64,000 bases of DNA, taken from NCBI GenBank assembly GCA_002205965.3, contig NADL03000629.1, positions 1,816,552 through 1,880,551 of the forward strand, in the 5' to 3' direction. The position numbers and the translations under genes were made by a program. This document shows, piece by piece, positions 11,235 through 22,904 of this stretch. The stretch is from Kappaphycus alvarezii (lineage: Eukaryota; Rhodophyta; Florideophyceae; Gigartinales; Solieriaceae). The notes beneath the pieces were generated by a model. That model was not told the origin of the DNA and made no database searches. It saw only the letters and a program-made list of their open reading frames with translations. Every line of letters starts with the position of its first letter. Position 1 is the stretch's first letter.

Positions 11235-11633
11235 AAAATGATCAGGGACGTTTACAACTTGGAATAAAGGGGTTTAAATAGGCTCCAGGGGCAGGTTCTA
11301 TAGATTAGGAATAGGTAAAATAAATCTACAAGGGATTTTGTAGTAGTGCATTAGTGCCCTTTTCTCAAAAAAAGGAATTTGGAGGAGTAGGTAAGCAAAA
11401 GGGAAAAAGAACTTGATTCGGGATCGATTCAGAGGGGTAGATACAGTATAAAAATATCTAGGTAAAATTGGAGTAAATTTGGAGAGGACCGCGGTAATGA
11501 TAAGCAAGGCTCAGGAAGGACGAGGAAGGACCGAAACTATAAGCAATTTTGGACAAGGGGAGGTAGTACAGTAAACTAAAGGTCTGTAGATGACGGCGAC
11601 AAAAAATCTGTTCCTATCAGCAGGCGCCTAACA
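11235..11633 (-). repeat. LTR-like repeat family D, minus-strand copy
   Basis: In its own orientation it starts TGTTAGGCGCC (at 11633), passes GCCGTCATCTACAG, TACCGCGGTCCTCTCCAAAT and TTGAGAAAAGGGC, and carries a TATA-like CCTATTTAAACC. The same landmarks occur in order at 57212-57640 on the plus strand. Promoter-like placement of TATTTAA suggests an LTR. Confidence 0.6.
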
Positions 11634-12004
11634 ATATTTTTTGGCGACTCGTACCCTAGAGCAGACCGGCACAAATAACGCTTTGTGCAAATGGTGATTG
11701 TGTACAATTGTAAAATATTTGTGCCTCGTTTTCGTTCCATTGTACCAACTTCCGACTGATTCAGTCATCTGCTCAAGGTTGTGCAGGAGAGCCGAGCGCT
11801 CCTCTAGAAGAAGACGGCCGTTGCAAAACCAAGTCGCATCTACGGATGCAACTCATCATTCTGCATCTAGCACTGTCAGCTCAATCTCTTAACTCTTACC
11901 CTTGGCGGAGTTAGGTCAAAAAAACTGAACGGAGGTAAAACTTTGCGGCACGAAAACTGAGCACAGGATTAACGTGGAAAATATTTATTTACTCTACTTT
12001 CATT

Positions 12005-12400
12005 TCGGATTTACGACAAGGTTGCAACCTTGGAACGCAACATCGCCCGACGCCTCCCCGCTCCCTCAAATGGCCCATCTTCGGCGCCCCACAAGCCGAA
12101 ATTCACGTTTCGACCTCCGGCGTTTGATTCCCTGGGTGCCCGCTCCCCTGGTACAATTGCGTTTATCAGGGAGTTAGTTCCGCGGATCGCGTTCAAGTGT
12201 CACTCGACACATGGTGTTATACGCCGCCGTATCTATCAGCGACTGGGTTGCACCCTCTGGACATCCATTGCTCAAGCTATCCTGTCCCGAGCCCCGATGC
12301 GAATGGACGACGAGGTACATCCGGTTAGATCTTAACCGTATAGTTAGGACATGCGCAGTCCCCAGTAGATACTGAATGCATTAACGTTCTTTCTACACTG
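12005..12400 (+). mobile_element. LINE copy A, 3' end only
   Basis: Matches the 3' end of the larger LINE at about 25465-25840, from GACAAGGTT through RRRIYQRL-coding sequence to the shared terminus near TACTGAATGCATTAA. Encodes ERNIARRLPAPSNGPSSAPH, the C-terminal tail of the LINE protein. Severely 5'-truncated, as LINE insertions often are. Confidence 0.8.
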
Positions 12401-12454
12401 TGTTGTGAAACTAAGTAGCCAACCAGTTAAATTATTGAATATTCCAGCAATGTG

Positions 12455-13620
12455 CTTTTCGCATACGTATACTACGCCAAGTGCTTATGCACTAGCTTCT
12501 ACCCGTCCTTTCTGGGCCAGGCTGGGGCCTTGTTCCGCCGTTTCGCCCTGTATATCCCTGGGCTTGTCGACCTTTCGACCCTTGACACTACCAATCTAGC
12601 TACTTTACCCACCAAAACTCTAACCCTCTCAAACAGGTGCAGCAATAGGCGCCCGCAAGCGTTCATTGGAACGAAGAAGCCTGGCGACCACCCCAAACCC
12701 GACCGCTCACAGCGACGCCGATGGCCGCCATCGCATTTGTAGCTTAACGTTCCCCGCAGACCCGCTGCGGCCCTTCTCTTCGCACACCCTACGCAGCTTG
12801 AAAGGTGCACACAACACACTGGCATACCATGCTCCGCCGTCACCTCGGACTGCCTATGTACGATGACTCGGTGTCCCTCAACTTGCCACCACTGTGACCG
12901 CCCAGTGGAAACCCTCGGGGACCACGCCACCGACCTCTGCTGCCCTGATTACGGCCGTCGTCACCGCCATGACTCGCTATGTCATGCGTTCGCGACACAA
13001 ATTACCCGCGCCGCGTGTCTGGATACTCGGCTCGAGGTTCCGCTCCTCTTCTAGGACACTTAGCTACGGCCCATCAATATCCTCGTACAGCCTCCTCAAC
13101 TCCGGAAGGCACAGCGTCGCGCCTCATTACGTATGACATAGCTCTTGTCTCGCCGCTCAAGGCCGCAGTTCGCATCAAGGCGACTCAGGTTGCCGGTGGC
13201 GCTGCCGACGTTGCGCCCCGCGACAAGGTTACAACTGCGCAACGCAGCCTCGTACTACGCCTCCCCGCTCCCTCAACTGACCCATATTCTGCGCAATATA
13301 TGCCGAACTTCACGTTTCGATCCTTGACGTTTGATTTCCTGGGCACCTCTTCCCTGGTACCATTGCGATTAATGAGGAGTTACAGCGGTTCGGCGGATCG
13401 CGTCCAAGTGTCACTCAACATCTGGTGGTATCCGCCGCAGTGTCTACCAGCGACTGAGTTGCACCCTGCAGTCATCCATCGCTCAAGCTTTCCTGTCACG
13501 AGCCCCGATGAACAATGACGACGAAGTGCAACCGGATTGATCTTAGCCTTGTAGTTGGGACATGCGCAGTCCACATTATATAATGAATGCATGAAACTTC
13601 TTTTCCCCACAGTTTACGTA
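12455..13620 (+). mobile_element. LINE copy B, 5'-truncated
   Basis: Corresponds to 24680-25840 of the larger LINE. Carries the zinc-finger segment CHHCDRPVETLGDHATDLCC with RRHRH, followed by ARAACLDTRLEVP and the endonuclease-like end. It has diverged by substitutions and small indels that split the frame. It ends near AATGAATGCATGAAAC, at the same 3' terminus as copies A and C. Directly follows copy A. Confidence 0.8.
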
Positions 13621-13674
13621 TCCAGTTTTTTCGCTGATCGGTGAGCGCAGCTAATGGCACTCCTGTTTTATTAT

Positions 13675-13970
13675 TTACTGACCACAGTGCGACATGCAAA
13701 GTCCTAAACAACCCGCTGTAAGAAACCTAACGGAAGGGTCATTTTCAAAACCCATGGTGACTGTCGGAACGAAAAAGGTCCTCTTCGCATCTCGAAATCC
13801 ATCCTTGACCAACCGTCCTACATTTTTCTTTCCAAAACAAAATTCTAAATATCTTTTTCCTATATGAATCCAAATTAACTGTACAATTCCATTTTCTATT
13901 TTATGTTTGAAGATTTGGTCCTCCTCCAAAGAGACGCCTTTCAATTCGTCGTCACTTGGACTCCCAAGCT
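13675..13970 (-). pseudogene. Unrecognised coding-like fragment
   Basis: The minus-strand frame reads ELGSPSDDELKGVSLEEDQ then GIVQLIWIHIGKRYLEFCFG and NVGRLVKDGFRDAKRTFF. The residue mix is protein-like but there is no ATG start or known motif. Lies between LINE copy B and the open stretches at 14197; possibly part of another element. Confidence 0.25.
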
Positions 13971-14196
13971 CAGTTCCAATATTTTATCACACAGATTTTT
14001 ATGATGCCCCCAAATTTATGCCGCAGTATCAACTTGCATTTTTTTGGACCAAGGCCGTGATGATTACAGAAGAAATGCCCCTATTTAAAGTTCTATAGCA
14101 TTGTCGCTGAAGTATTACTCCTAACACCAAAAATTCGATAAGCTGATTACCCTTTTTGTGAACACTCGCAACCCCGCTCTCCCCTTTTCCAGAAAT

Positions 14197-14817
14197 ATGG
14201 CGTCAAATCGCCTCTCTGTCCCTATCTCCAAAAACTGCCCTTCCTGTCCCATCAATGGCCTCCTTCTCGCCGCCTACGGGCCAACCGATTCCGACGACTA
14301 CCTCCGGCGTCAAACTAAGGAGAAGATCATCGAGTTCGTTCCTAGCCTCTTTGTAGAAGAAGAGGCGAGGGAAATAAGTGAGGATGAGGCTGAGAAAGTC
14401 GAGGAGGAGAGCAGGGGATCCTTCAAGAAATGGGTAGCCCCTGAGATGGTTTACGAGACTCAGGAGAAGAATTAGGAGAACGGGAATGGGATGGAAGATC
14501 GGTCCATTGGGGAGGAGATGAAAGTGCGGGAATTGGACCGGAACTCCCAGAACTTTGGGGCGATACGGGAGCTAGGAATGGAGGACCAGGTGGTACCCGT
14601 CATGGAAGTGGATAAAGATATCTTCAGTGGTCTGGAGATTTCAGGAGAGGCCGCAGAAAGCTGCGAACCGCTCGAAGGGATATGTGTGGACTGTATGGGT
14701 AGCATGGGTATTTTGCATAGACTGCTCGGTTCTAGCTGTAGTAGAATGGACTGGAAGGTCCACGCACCAGGTGGGGGTTATAGAAGCGAGGCTTCTTCGG
14801 TAGACCAGTCTGGCTGA
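14197..14817 (+). other. Acidic open stretches ahead of a purine tract and LTR
   Basis: An open stretch from the ATG at 14197 to 14475 encodes MASNRLSVPISKNCPSC and a Glu-rich tail (EISEDEAEKVEEESRG). A second open stretch follows at 14491-14817 (MEDRSIGEEMKVRELDRN). No domain is recognised. A pure purine run (14930-14963) and an LTR-like sequence come next, so this may be the last ORF of a broken LTR element, or an unrelated gene fragment. Confidence 0.35.
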
Positions 14818-14929
14818 ATTAGATAGCTATGAAAGTAGAAGGGTAGAGCCTCCGTAGGTCGCGCTCGAAAAGGACTAGGAGGACGCCCTAGGATCCTCCA
14901 GGTGGGCCTGGAGTGGGGATTTGAGAAGT

Positions 14930-15976
14930 AAAAAGGGGAGAAAAGGAGAAAGGAGGAGGGAGATGGTTAGTTAGGGTAGGCGATCCTACTCCGGGAAACG
15001 CCCGAAAGGGTTAGTAAAATGTGACTACTCCGGTCACTGTGTCTACTACGCACACGAGTAGCCCCGCCTACTCCAGACGCACTCTAGTTGGTCTAGCTTT
15101 AGCGATCCCGTGCAGCGATGGGCTTGCCGGTCACTCAACTAGGCAAAACTAGACAAACTACACCGGAATACTCCGGTCTCGGTGGTGCTGGTCAGGGAAT
15201 TTTGGGGACGGAAGTTGGTCCATTGGTTCGATGGTTTACTGGTAGGGATCCTAAGGCCGACGGACCTTAGTAGTAACGGGGCCACCTACTGTAGCATTGC
15301 CACCTAATTAGTCCTACAGTAATTCATACAGTAATTACTAAAATAAAGCGATAATAAACGGAATAAATGTAATTGCCTTGGCCCTACACGTGCCTCAAAA
15401 ACGTGGCAGTCACACGTGGCACGAAATGTGAGCCCAGGACATGGCAGCCTGTCCGTACTGTAGTGAGAACAGTACGCGCGCGAGAAAATAAAAGGCCAGG
15501 TTCCCACACTAGCCTTGAGAATGAAGATAGGTGAGGAGTGGATGTAGATATTTATTGGAAGTATCTTATTGCTAGTCTATATCGTCCACATGATTTTGTT
15601 TTAGAGTATTTTATGGTATTTAGTGTGCGTTTTGGGGACTTTAGGATTAGCCGAAAAGTCTATATAATCTTAGTAAACTTCTTTCTCCCTGAGAGGTCAA
15701 GCAAGTGAGCAGAAAACTTCAAGCCCAGTCCCAAATAGTTAGGAAGTTGAGAGTCAACTTCAGACCCAAGAAGCATTTATTTTACGCTAGTCACTGAGCA
15801 TAGGTGGTAGACCCTGACCCTTTTATACTCACTCATTGCCCTAGAAATGTCGTCCTCATCCACCTCATTTGGTTCTCAAAACTATACCATGGTAGCACTT
15901 TTGTCGCTTGCAACACCTCCTTCTAGGGGCAATTGGTTCTGAGGATCTCTTCCCCCGCCGATTTATCCCTATCAGT
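14930..15976 (+). repeat. Polypurine tract and LTR of family C, second copy
   Basis: A 34-base all-purine run (14930-14963) is followed by TGGTTAGTTAGGG, a possible LTR start. The part from about 15600 matches the other family C copies: TATGGTATTTAG, TCTATATAATC (TATA), GTAAACTTCTTTCTC, GTAGACCCTGACCC, CATGGTAGCACTTTTGTCGC, end at CCCTATCA (15976). The 5' ~600 bp have no match elsewhere in the window and contain several ACTCCGG words (14990-15180). The left boundary is inferred. Confidence 0.55.
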
Positions 15977-16299
15977 GACATCGAGTTTTTTTGGGGATAC
16001 GTAGTGCGACAAAAGGATATTAGAAAACGCAGATGGAGATCATGTGAGAAGTAGTCATATTGAATTGTGACAAAGCATAAAGTGTGGAGAAATTAGTGGA
16101 CAAAATGGTGACTTTTCCAAAAGTTGTTATCACTCTTGAATATAGAAGATTTGTCGAAATACACTGCGAGCTAAACCGATGTAAAGGAGGCATAACAAAT
16201 AACTTTATTTACGTAATTTGAAATAAAATTTATTTTAAACGTAGGGGGTTTACTTAAATGTTACTAAGCATATGCTACTAACAGTGCTGAGAGCCAGTC
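15977..16299. other. Between LTR and MULE, nothing recognised
   Basis: AT-rich 320 bp with no coding frame. It may contain the 3' end of the MULE, but I could not align it as a terminal inverted repeat with sequence near 20240-20640. Confidence 0.4.
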
Positions 16300-18300
16300 A
16301 AGTACAGTCAAATACACTCTCTTGTGCTCTGATCCACACCGAATACCTGCCAGAGGGGAAAGCTGGTAGCGTTGTAGTCTGATAATCCGCACGTAGAACA
16401 GTTATGTGTGCGTTTATGACTTTGCGCCGTACTACGCTCATACCAATGGGCCATACGTTTCCCAGCATTTTTTTGGGCGGCCACTGGGGGCGGGATAGCT
16501 TTTGGTGTCGGCAGATTATTGCTAGTGGCAACAAGACTTTTTACAGTAGTATTGACGCCGTTGATGGCAAAAGGAGGTGTGAAACCAAATGTAACATTAT
16601 TGTACTGAGATTTCACGAAGCAACCAAATAGCACCTTGCAATAAACCGATATAAAATTGATGATCCTTATTTCTACACCAGAACAGCAACACCATGATAG
16701 CATGGAAGCCCGGAGCCGTTCTGACTGCAGAAGCAGCATGTAGGAGGTGTTTGTGGCTCCTTGCTAAGTATATCGTGGCGAATGACTCCGTACCATTGCC
16801 TCCATTAGGTATGCGCCATCTAACATTAAACTGTTATTTGATAAACTATCGATCTCTGAATGAGATTAGCCAGTATTTTTTGAACGTTCGGGGACACAGG
16901 ATCTTTGCAGGATATTGCTGCAGATTGTCGGCGAATAAAGTTTTCCCGTTGATTAAGAGAGACGCGTTCCAACATTTTTGCGGCTCCACAGATCTAATAT
17001 TATTTCTCAAAGCAGAAGCTATCCCACTTTCAGCTCCCTGCGATGTTGTTACTGTGTCCCGTAATAAAAAATGTGTCCTGTAGAGTTCGGAGTTATTGAA
17101 TGTTCCCAGATACTCCCACTGCGTCTTAGAATACTCCGACTTAATTGAGGCTACATCAGCAATACTTTCAGCGTGCAATGCTTTGTCTTAGAGTCCCAAC
17201 CCTGCACTATAATATATTCCAAGTCTTGGAGCTAGATTTCTCTGACGTGGAGGGGGTATAGGAACAATTTGGCTCTTTCTATGACGGCTTTGTATGTTAT
17301 GCCAATAGCTCTCTCATGATCAACTATAAAAGTGCGCTCAGAAATGCCGAATCTCGGTATCTCTTTGCACGCTGAAAAACCCTCTTACCACATGTCCAGA
17401 ATTTCCTGCCCTTAAATTGTGCAAATGCAATTGAAAACAGGTGATTTTTGGGATCATAGCCAAGAACTTCAAAGATAGTTCCATAAGATCTGTTTCTGAC
17501 GCCCTCGCAAAGTGCGGCATCGGAAGTACTAGTCATTAGTTCAGTTCTGCAGAATTGTTCTGCCACCAAGGGAACAAAAAGGCAGCCCCCGTACTACTTT
17601 CCGTCGTCCTCAATATCGTAGACTTCTACATCTTCCGCTTTAAACGGAGCAACGTCTTTTCGTTGCCCGTGGCTGTTCTGTGCATGGATGAACTTAGCTG
17701 CTTTCATTCTTTGTTCATTGATCTTTAATCCCGTCAAGATATAGATATGTACAGTATGCCCTTCCTGTTGAAGAAGTTCCGCATACCCTTCCAAGCAGGC
17801 CATATGTACAGCTCTATTTGCATCCAAGTACCTAGCAAGTTTCCGACGGACTGCTCTGTAGTGCTGGTAGGACGGTTGACGTCGATAGAGCGATTTAGCC
17901 TTAACCAAGTTTGCTACCTGCATCGTAGTCATGTCAGGATTTTGGGAGTATTCATTAGCAGAGCACGAGCAACTTGATTCGAGGTATAAGCCTTCCTACA
18001 AAAAGGTTCGGTAACATCGCCCACAACGCGTGCAGACTCTTGCCCGAACAAAAATTTATATGCTGAACATAATTGTTCAGCCCCCATTTTCTGTGTCGTG
18101 GTTGCCAGTCGAATAAAGTCAAAAGCACTACAAATCTCGTTGCGGCATGTCATCTTGACCCTCTCCAGTGTCTGACCTACTCTGGCCCACGGAACACGCC
18201 AAGATCAGCAGTATATGCTTCAATTAGTTTTTCGCAGCGCCATCTTTCGCGCACAGTAATATCTACTTCAAACCTGACAGGAATGAACCTTGCGGATTTC
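16300..18300 (-). pseudogene. Mutator-like (MULE) transposase, split frames
   Basis: DNA-cutting transposase of a plain DNA transposon. Read on the minus strand: an N-terminal segment (about 18300-18175, RFEVDITVRERWRCEKLIEA); 18153-17929; 17932-17594; then 17569-17324 with DAALCEG, YGTIFEVLGYDPKNHLFSIA and FAQF, which fits the MULE core around a catalytic Asp; then 17178-16846 with TVTTSQGAESGIASALRNNI, the usual TS...aES.N...R segment; and a C-terminal piece at 16739-16308 with CSTC, where MULEs carry a zinc knuckle. Frames change between pieces and an in-frame TAG separates the second and third, so it is broken or has small introns. No terminal repeats were aligned. Confidence 0.7.
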
Positions 18301-18313
18301 CAGGAAAGGGCAG

Positions 18314-19921
18314 CTACTCATTCATTGTGGAGGGCAGCTCTAGCCCTTCGCAACGATCTCTGTCTACTGGCTTTCTTCTTGTTTGGCGACCTGTTTGTAT
18401 CTCTTCAGCACTCATATTGGCCAGGATGTCACGAGGCATTCTTATGGAAACCTCAATTTCAGGTTCAGAAGGGTCATCACCCTCCATCCTCACTGGGCCA
18501 TACAATTCAATGCCGAAGGCGTCTCTATCTCCCAGAACACCGCTATTTGCATGACTGTTCGCAATGTAACTGTCATCATCACCGCCACTATCCTCCCTGT
18601 CCATATTAGATATTTCATCCTCTCCTTCATAAATATCGCTGAGAGCATTCTCTTCCATGCTACTGTTACCACCATCTTCGAGTACCTGTACTACCTCAAA
18701 GTCAGCGCCCGGAAATATTCGTCTGGCTGTATATAGTCGAAATCACCGCCAGGTGGGGACAGATACTGCCTTTGCTCAGATACTGTCTCTGTCTGGTCGG
18801 AGTCTTCAGGAGGATTTCCCCTTCCATTGTAAGTGCGATCAGTGGAAAGAGATCTCATTCTCGTTATATGCAGTGTTTCGCGTTCTGCAGTCCTCATGTG
18901 GACTGATTTCTGAGAAGCCAACCGAAGATCCGTCCCTCACATTGTCCGCATGAGCACGACATGAATCCACATCGGCACTACATTCCCTGCCCAATCGACG
19001 GTTATTTCGTTCCACTCTCTGAAAGGTCCGACGATGTGCTACCTCACGCTCTTCTGCTGCCCTACGCTCAGAATTGCTCACAAAAGGCTGTTGTGAGACA
19101 CGACGATTATACTTATCTTTTAGTGGTCTGTATAGCCGCTGCGATAGGATTCCCCTTCGTTATCATTTGACTCCCTTTCCTCCGGGCCCCCTTCCCCTCC
19201 CGCATTAGCACCATGTGGTCCTCCTTGTACATTTTGCGCCGATCCCTTAGTTCGAATCTCTTCCCCATCTTTCCAATTTTCCACCCCGCATCTTGAGTAG
19301 TAACATCCGTATTATTGGCAGGCTCCCTCCCAACAGGCAGATCTGTGGCTCCCGCAGGCCCCCTCCCAACAGACAATTCTGTACCTTCCGCATGCTCCCT
19401 CTCAACCGGCGGATCTGTGGCCCCAGCAAGCTCCCTCTCAACAGAATGTGACGGGTCTCCGGCTCCCGGAGTCTCCATCCAACAGACGGCTCCTTGGCTC
19501 CCGCATCCTTGGAGGATAGATCACGTTCTCCAGCACTGCCCGTAGAGACGCGACTGCGACCCTCATTTTCGACCCTCCGCGCCCTACTATTTCGAGGTTC
19601 CGAAGAAATTCGAGCCTGCTCTTCTTCCATTTCCTTCTGCCGCTCCTGCTCCATGTTCTGTTGGCGCTCTCGATCTATGTAGTGGCCACATGTGGTAGAA
19701 TCTTGATGCAATGTCCTTTTCGTTTTAAATGTACTTCTAGAAGATATTCCGTAGGTATTCACTCTTCGTTGCTCCCTCTCAACAGAGTGCTGCTGCTCTT
19801 TGACCAATAAGTCCAACAACTTCTCCTTTTCAGTGGTTTCATACGAATATACCACTTCTGAAGAGATGACTAAACCTGCTATCGATCTTCCTTCAAATCC
19901 TCGAAAATATTTTGTTCTCAA
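18314..19921 (-). other. Upstream coding-like region, acidic and coiled, possibly MULE N-terminus
   Basis: Open stretches on the minus strand precede the transposase. 18658-18314 starts at an ATG and is acidic (MEENALSDIYEGEDEISN). 19081-18839 is Arg/Glu-rich. 19921-19247 is a charged, probably coiled-coil stretch (ERQQNMEQERQKEMEEEQ) with no ATG at its start. No domain is recognised. It may be a long disordered N-terminal region of the MULE protein in several exons, or a separate captured gene. Confidence 0.35.
19323..19506. repeat. About five imperfect 36-bp tandem repeats
   Basis: Units begin CTCCCTC(C/T)CAAC and end near GGCTCCCGCA(G/T). The first four start at 19323, 19359, 19395 and 19431. 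On the minus strand they encode 12-residue repeats such as VGRGPAGATDLP and VERELAGATDPP. The length keeps the reading frame, which hints at coding use. Confidence 0.75.
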
Positions 19922-20639
19922 CTAGGGATTTTGCTCTAGAAAGAACTTGCATGGCCCTGCTTTCTTCTCTTCGGTCACTGTCGGGACTTCCCATAAATTT
20001 GCCCGGATGAACCAAAACAGAGAGGCGGCGATGCCTTCTTATAATGTTTGGGCGAGAGGGCGGTCAGTTTCTTTTGCGCTCGGGACGGATCCATGCAGAA
20101 AACGTCAATGAGAGGAGTTACCTTAGATTCAATCGTGCCAAAATGTCAAAGTACCTCACGCCCGTCGAGTGGGAGCCTTCTCATTGTAGATAAAAAGGGG
20201 AACAAAAAAATGATTCGGATGAAAAAAACGCAATAATTTGCAGGTATAGCGTTGGAAGATCTGTGTTTTCAAGGTAGGGGCAATGATGAATGCAATGGAA
20301 GAAAGATTGGGGGGCTCGTTGCAGAATGGGTGGCGGTAAGCCCTAGATACTATGTGATCTGGACAAAAAAAACGTTTTCTATGGTGATCTCCGAACTCCA
20401 TTTGCTAATACAAATTGTGAAATTTACAAGACTGTGATTTTGTTGGTAGACAACACGAGTTACCGATGAGATACGTTGTAGCCGATTTCAGTATCCAATC
20501 TGAAGTAACTTTGTTAAATCTCATTGTGACATAACGTGAAGATTGATTATAATAGTAGACATGCAGTGGATATTAAGATTTTTTGTTAAAATACATTGCG
20601 ATCCCCACATTTTCCCCATGAGGAATTGTCACTTCATAA
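19922..20639. other. No gene recognised
   Basis: Possible 5' flank of the minus-strand MULE region. No terminal repeat, RNA gene or conserved frame was found. Confidence 0.4.
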
Positions 20640-20795
20640 ATCAGTAGCAATGGGGAAAAGGGAGGTGTCTGTGTTGAGATGTGTGGATCGACTGGAACCC
20701 ATTTGGAGTTGCAAATCTGCATGTCATATTAAATACATGTACCAATGGTCAAGGCAATGTAGAAATCATTGCTGTCGAATGCTAGCACCAGCAAC
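20640..20795 (+). repeat. Repeat segment shared in inverse with 33190-33335
   Basis: The stretch with GATCGACTGGAACCCATTTG, GCAAATCTGCATGTCATATT and ACATGTACCAATGG is the reverse complement of 33190-33335 with few differences. Non-coding; part of a dispersed element. Confidence 0.75.
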
Positions 20796-20799
20796 AGTC

Positions 20800-20900
20800 T
20801 GCCAGAAAGTCGATGTGAGGCCAGCCAGCAGACAAGCAGCGTTAGAAGTTACTACCAACGCCGAGTGTCGTAGAAGAATGCCTCGAACCTTCGCAAGCCG
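20800..20900 (+). pseudogene. Third QAAL-motif coding fragment
   Basis: Encodes ASRQAALEVTTNAECRRRM, closely like DKQAALKVTTNAACRW at 6460-6510. Start and end are lost. Same unrecognised family as the fragments at 5985-6045 and 6455-6690. Confidence 0.35.
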
Positions 20901-20953
20901 TTAGCAATGTGTATTATCCAATTTACATTTGTCACCATCCATTAGCACAATTG

Positions 20954-21087
20954 GCCGGCATTGAGCCGGTTCTGTAAGCAAGGTCATTTACTGTAGTGTT
21001 ACCCATCAGCAACGACTTATCCCGCATAGCCTCGTGGATATAACCGACCACGTCTTCCATGCATTAGCATTACAATAACCCAAAATT
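20954..21087 (+). repeat. Left arm of a ~140-bp inverted repeat
   Basis: Starts GCCGGCATTGAGCCGG and contains TGGATATAACCGACCACGTC and TTCCATGCATTAG. It is the inverse of 22690-22849 with scattered differences. A third partial copy is at 33650-33720. With its partner it could mark a DNA transposon. Confidence 0.75.
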
Positions 21088-22689
21088 CTCCCTTATGACA
21101 ATTATTACAAAGTCACAATATGAACCCTACAAAAAATGGATGTGTCACCCTCATATTTTCTCTTTATCTCCTAAAAGAATTATGGTTGCCAATGACTTCT
21201 GTCAAGCTTACGGAGACCGTATTACGAGTTTTTCTCCTCGTTTTTTCTCTGGCAGTGGATATCCCGGTGTCACGGACGATCTGCTGCACCATGCCCGCAT
21301 ACTTTCTGAGCGACGTGCCTGTGAAGATGGATGCATGGTGGTCTCATTGTACGCCTGCAACGCCTTGAATACCACGCAACTGCAAGTGCCGCGCCACCTC
21401 CTAAGCCACGCGCCCTCGTTGGTTCGCTCCGTTGACATGATCTGTGTTCGTCCCTCCCTCCCTTTCATCCCCCACTCTACAAGGGAGGGAGGGCTTCCAG
21501 CAAGAAAATCTCTCCAGAGTCCTCTTTTCGCTGGCTGCTCACCGGTGTATTCAGAAACTCTCCTCTTGTAGTCTCCTCATCAAGAGTTCCCGTACACGCA
21601 CGATAGAACCCTCCTTGACAGCATCCACGCAGTCTGCCAGGCTTGTGTTCACGGAACAAAACCTCAGGTTACACATCTACGCCTACCCCGCCAAGAATGG
21701 TGCTCCTGGCCTTGTATGTCCCGGCCCACAATGTCCCGGATCAACTTTGGGCCTATCTCGGCTACCGTGACCCTTTCCCTCTCTGCCATGATGACTACGT
21801 GATATCCCGAGCGTTCTCATCGCGGCGATGACTTTAATCAGACCCGCCACTTTGCCAAACTCTACGAATGTCGGGAGCACTGCTTCACCCTTTGCTCCAT
21901 CACGGACGCGTACACCCACTTCTACCAGTACCTAGTTCGGCCTCCGTGTGTAAAGTGCGATAGCTTGTTTCGCTTCATCCCTCGTATTATCGCCGAACTT
22001 TTGCTCTTCGTTTCGAGCCAGTTCAAACGTAATAATACTTGCGCATGAATCACGTTCCCACAACACGCAATACCGGGGCCCAAATCCCCCTGCCTGTCGC
22101 CCTTGCACCTCCAGCACTAACCGCGTGTCCCATGCCACTAGCTCTATGAACACTGCGCCTTACCGCTGACAAAGCCCCGACTATCCTCATACTTCCTCCT
22201 ATCGCCGGTTTGCCCATTTTCGTCTTGAGGTCTACATCCCTCTGCCGCCTTCCCAGAAGCGATTAACAGCAGGTTAGTTCCTAATAATTTGTTGTGGCCT
22301 CGGGGACGACAAGCCTAAAGCACTCCTGCGGCATCCTCAGTTCATCCACCAAATTCTGTTTCACGTAGTGCAGTGGGCCGCCATGGGCCTGTTACCATGC
22401 CCATGCCTTGACCTCCGGTCATACCCTGCCTCAATTAGCAGTTGAGTCTGCTACAATTCCCTTGTCTCGTCAGATGCATCAGCATTCCTCGATACATCTC
22501 CGTCTCTTTCTTTAACGTCTCGCTCTCCCCTCGGCCTATTACACTCCGCCGCCATCTTGACCCTCCCGTTTTCGATTGCACCGGCCCTCGCCACGTGCCT
22601 GCAGTGCAACGCTATCGTAGACCTCGACGGCGTCCATTGCACCGTGTGTCCTTTCGCTACGAGGCTGCCGTTACAAATATCCAAAAAAG
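21088..22689. other. Unrecognised 1.6-kb segment between inverted repeats
   Basis: GC-richer than its surroundings and protein-like in patches on both strands, but no frame is long or familiar. On plus, 21830-22045 reads GDDFNQTRHFAKLYECREHC, and 22570-22690 reads CLQCNAIVDLDGVHCTVCPF, which has two CxxC pairs. On minus, 22153-21932 reads FIELVAWDTRLVLEVQG. It may be a decayed transposase or a gene with several introns. I cannot assign a function or even a strand with confidence. Confidence 0.3.
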
Positions 22690-22849
22690 TACTGTAAGCA
22701 GCAAATTTTTGGGTTATTTTAATGCATGGAAGATTTGGTCGGTTATATCCACGCGGCTAATGCGTTCTGCGGGATACGTAAGTGGTCGCTGATGGGTAAC
22801 AGTGCAGTACAGTACATGACCTTCCTTACACGGCCGGCTCAATGCCGGC
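22690..22849 (-). repeat. Right arm of the inverted repeat
   Basis: Reverse complement of 20954-21087: shares ATGCATGGAAGA, GGTCGGTTATATCCACG, GATGGGTAACA and the end CCGGCTCAATGCCGGC. That terminal 16-mer is itself a small palindrome-like hairpin. No target duplication is evident next to it; the LINE begins almost at once. Confidence 0.75.
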
Positions 22850-22904
22850 GATTACTGTAATGAAGCGCAAATTACGATGCAAGTTGAGCACCACTTTGTC
22901 ACCC

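Noticed and set aside
12499-12930. 143-codon minus-strand frame across LINE copy B
   Set aside because: Opposite-strand shadow of the LINE C-terminal coding sequence.
10590-15976. One large nested LTR element between the family C LTRs
   Set aside because: The two LTRs are too different and their 5' parts do not match, so they are better read as separate insertions.
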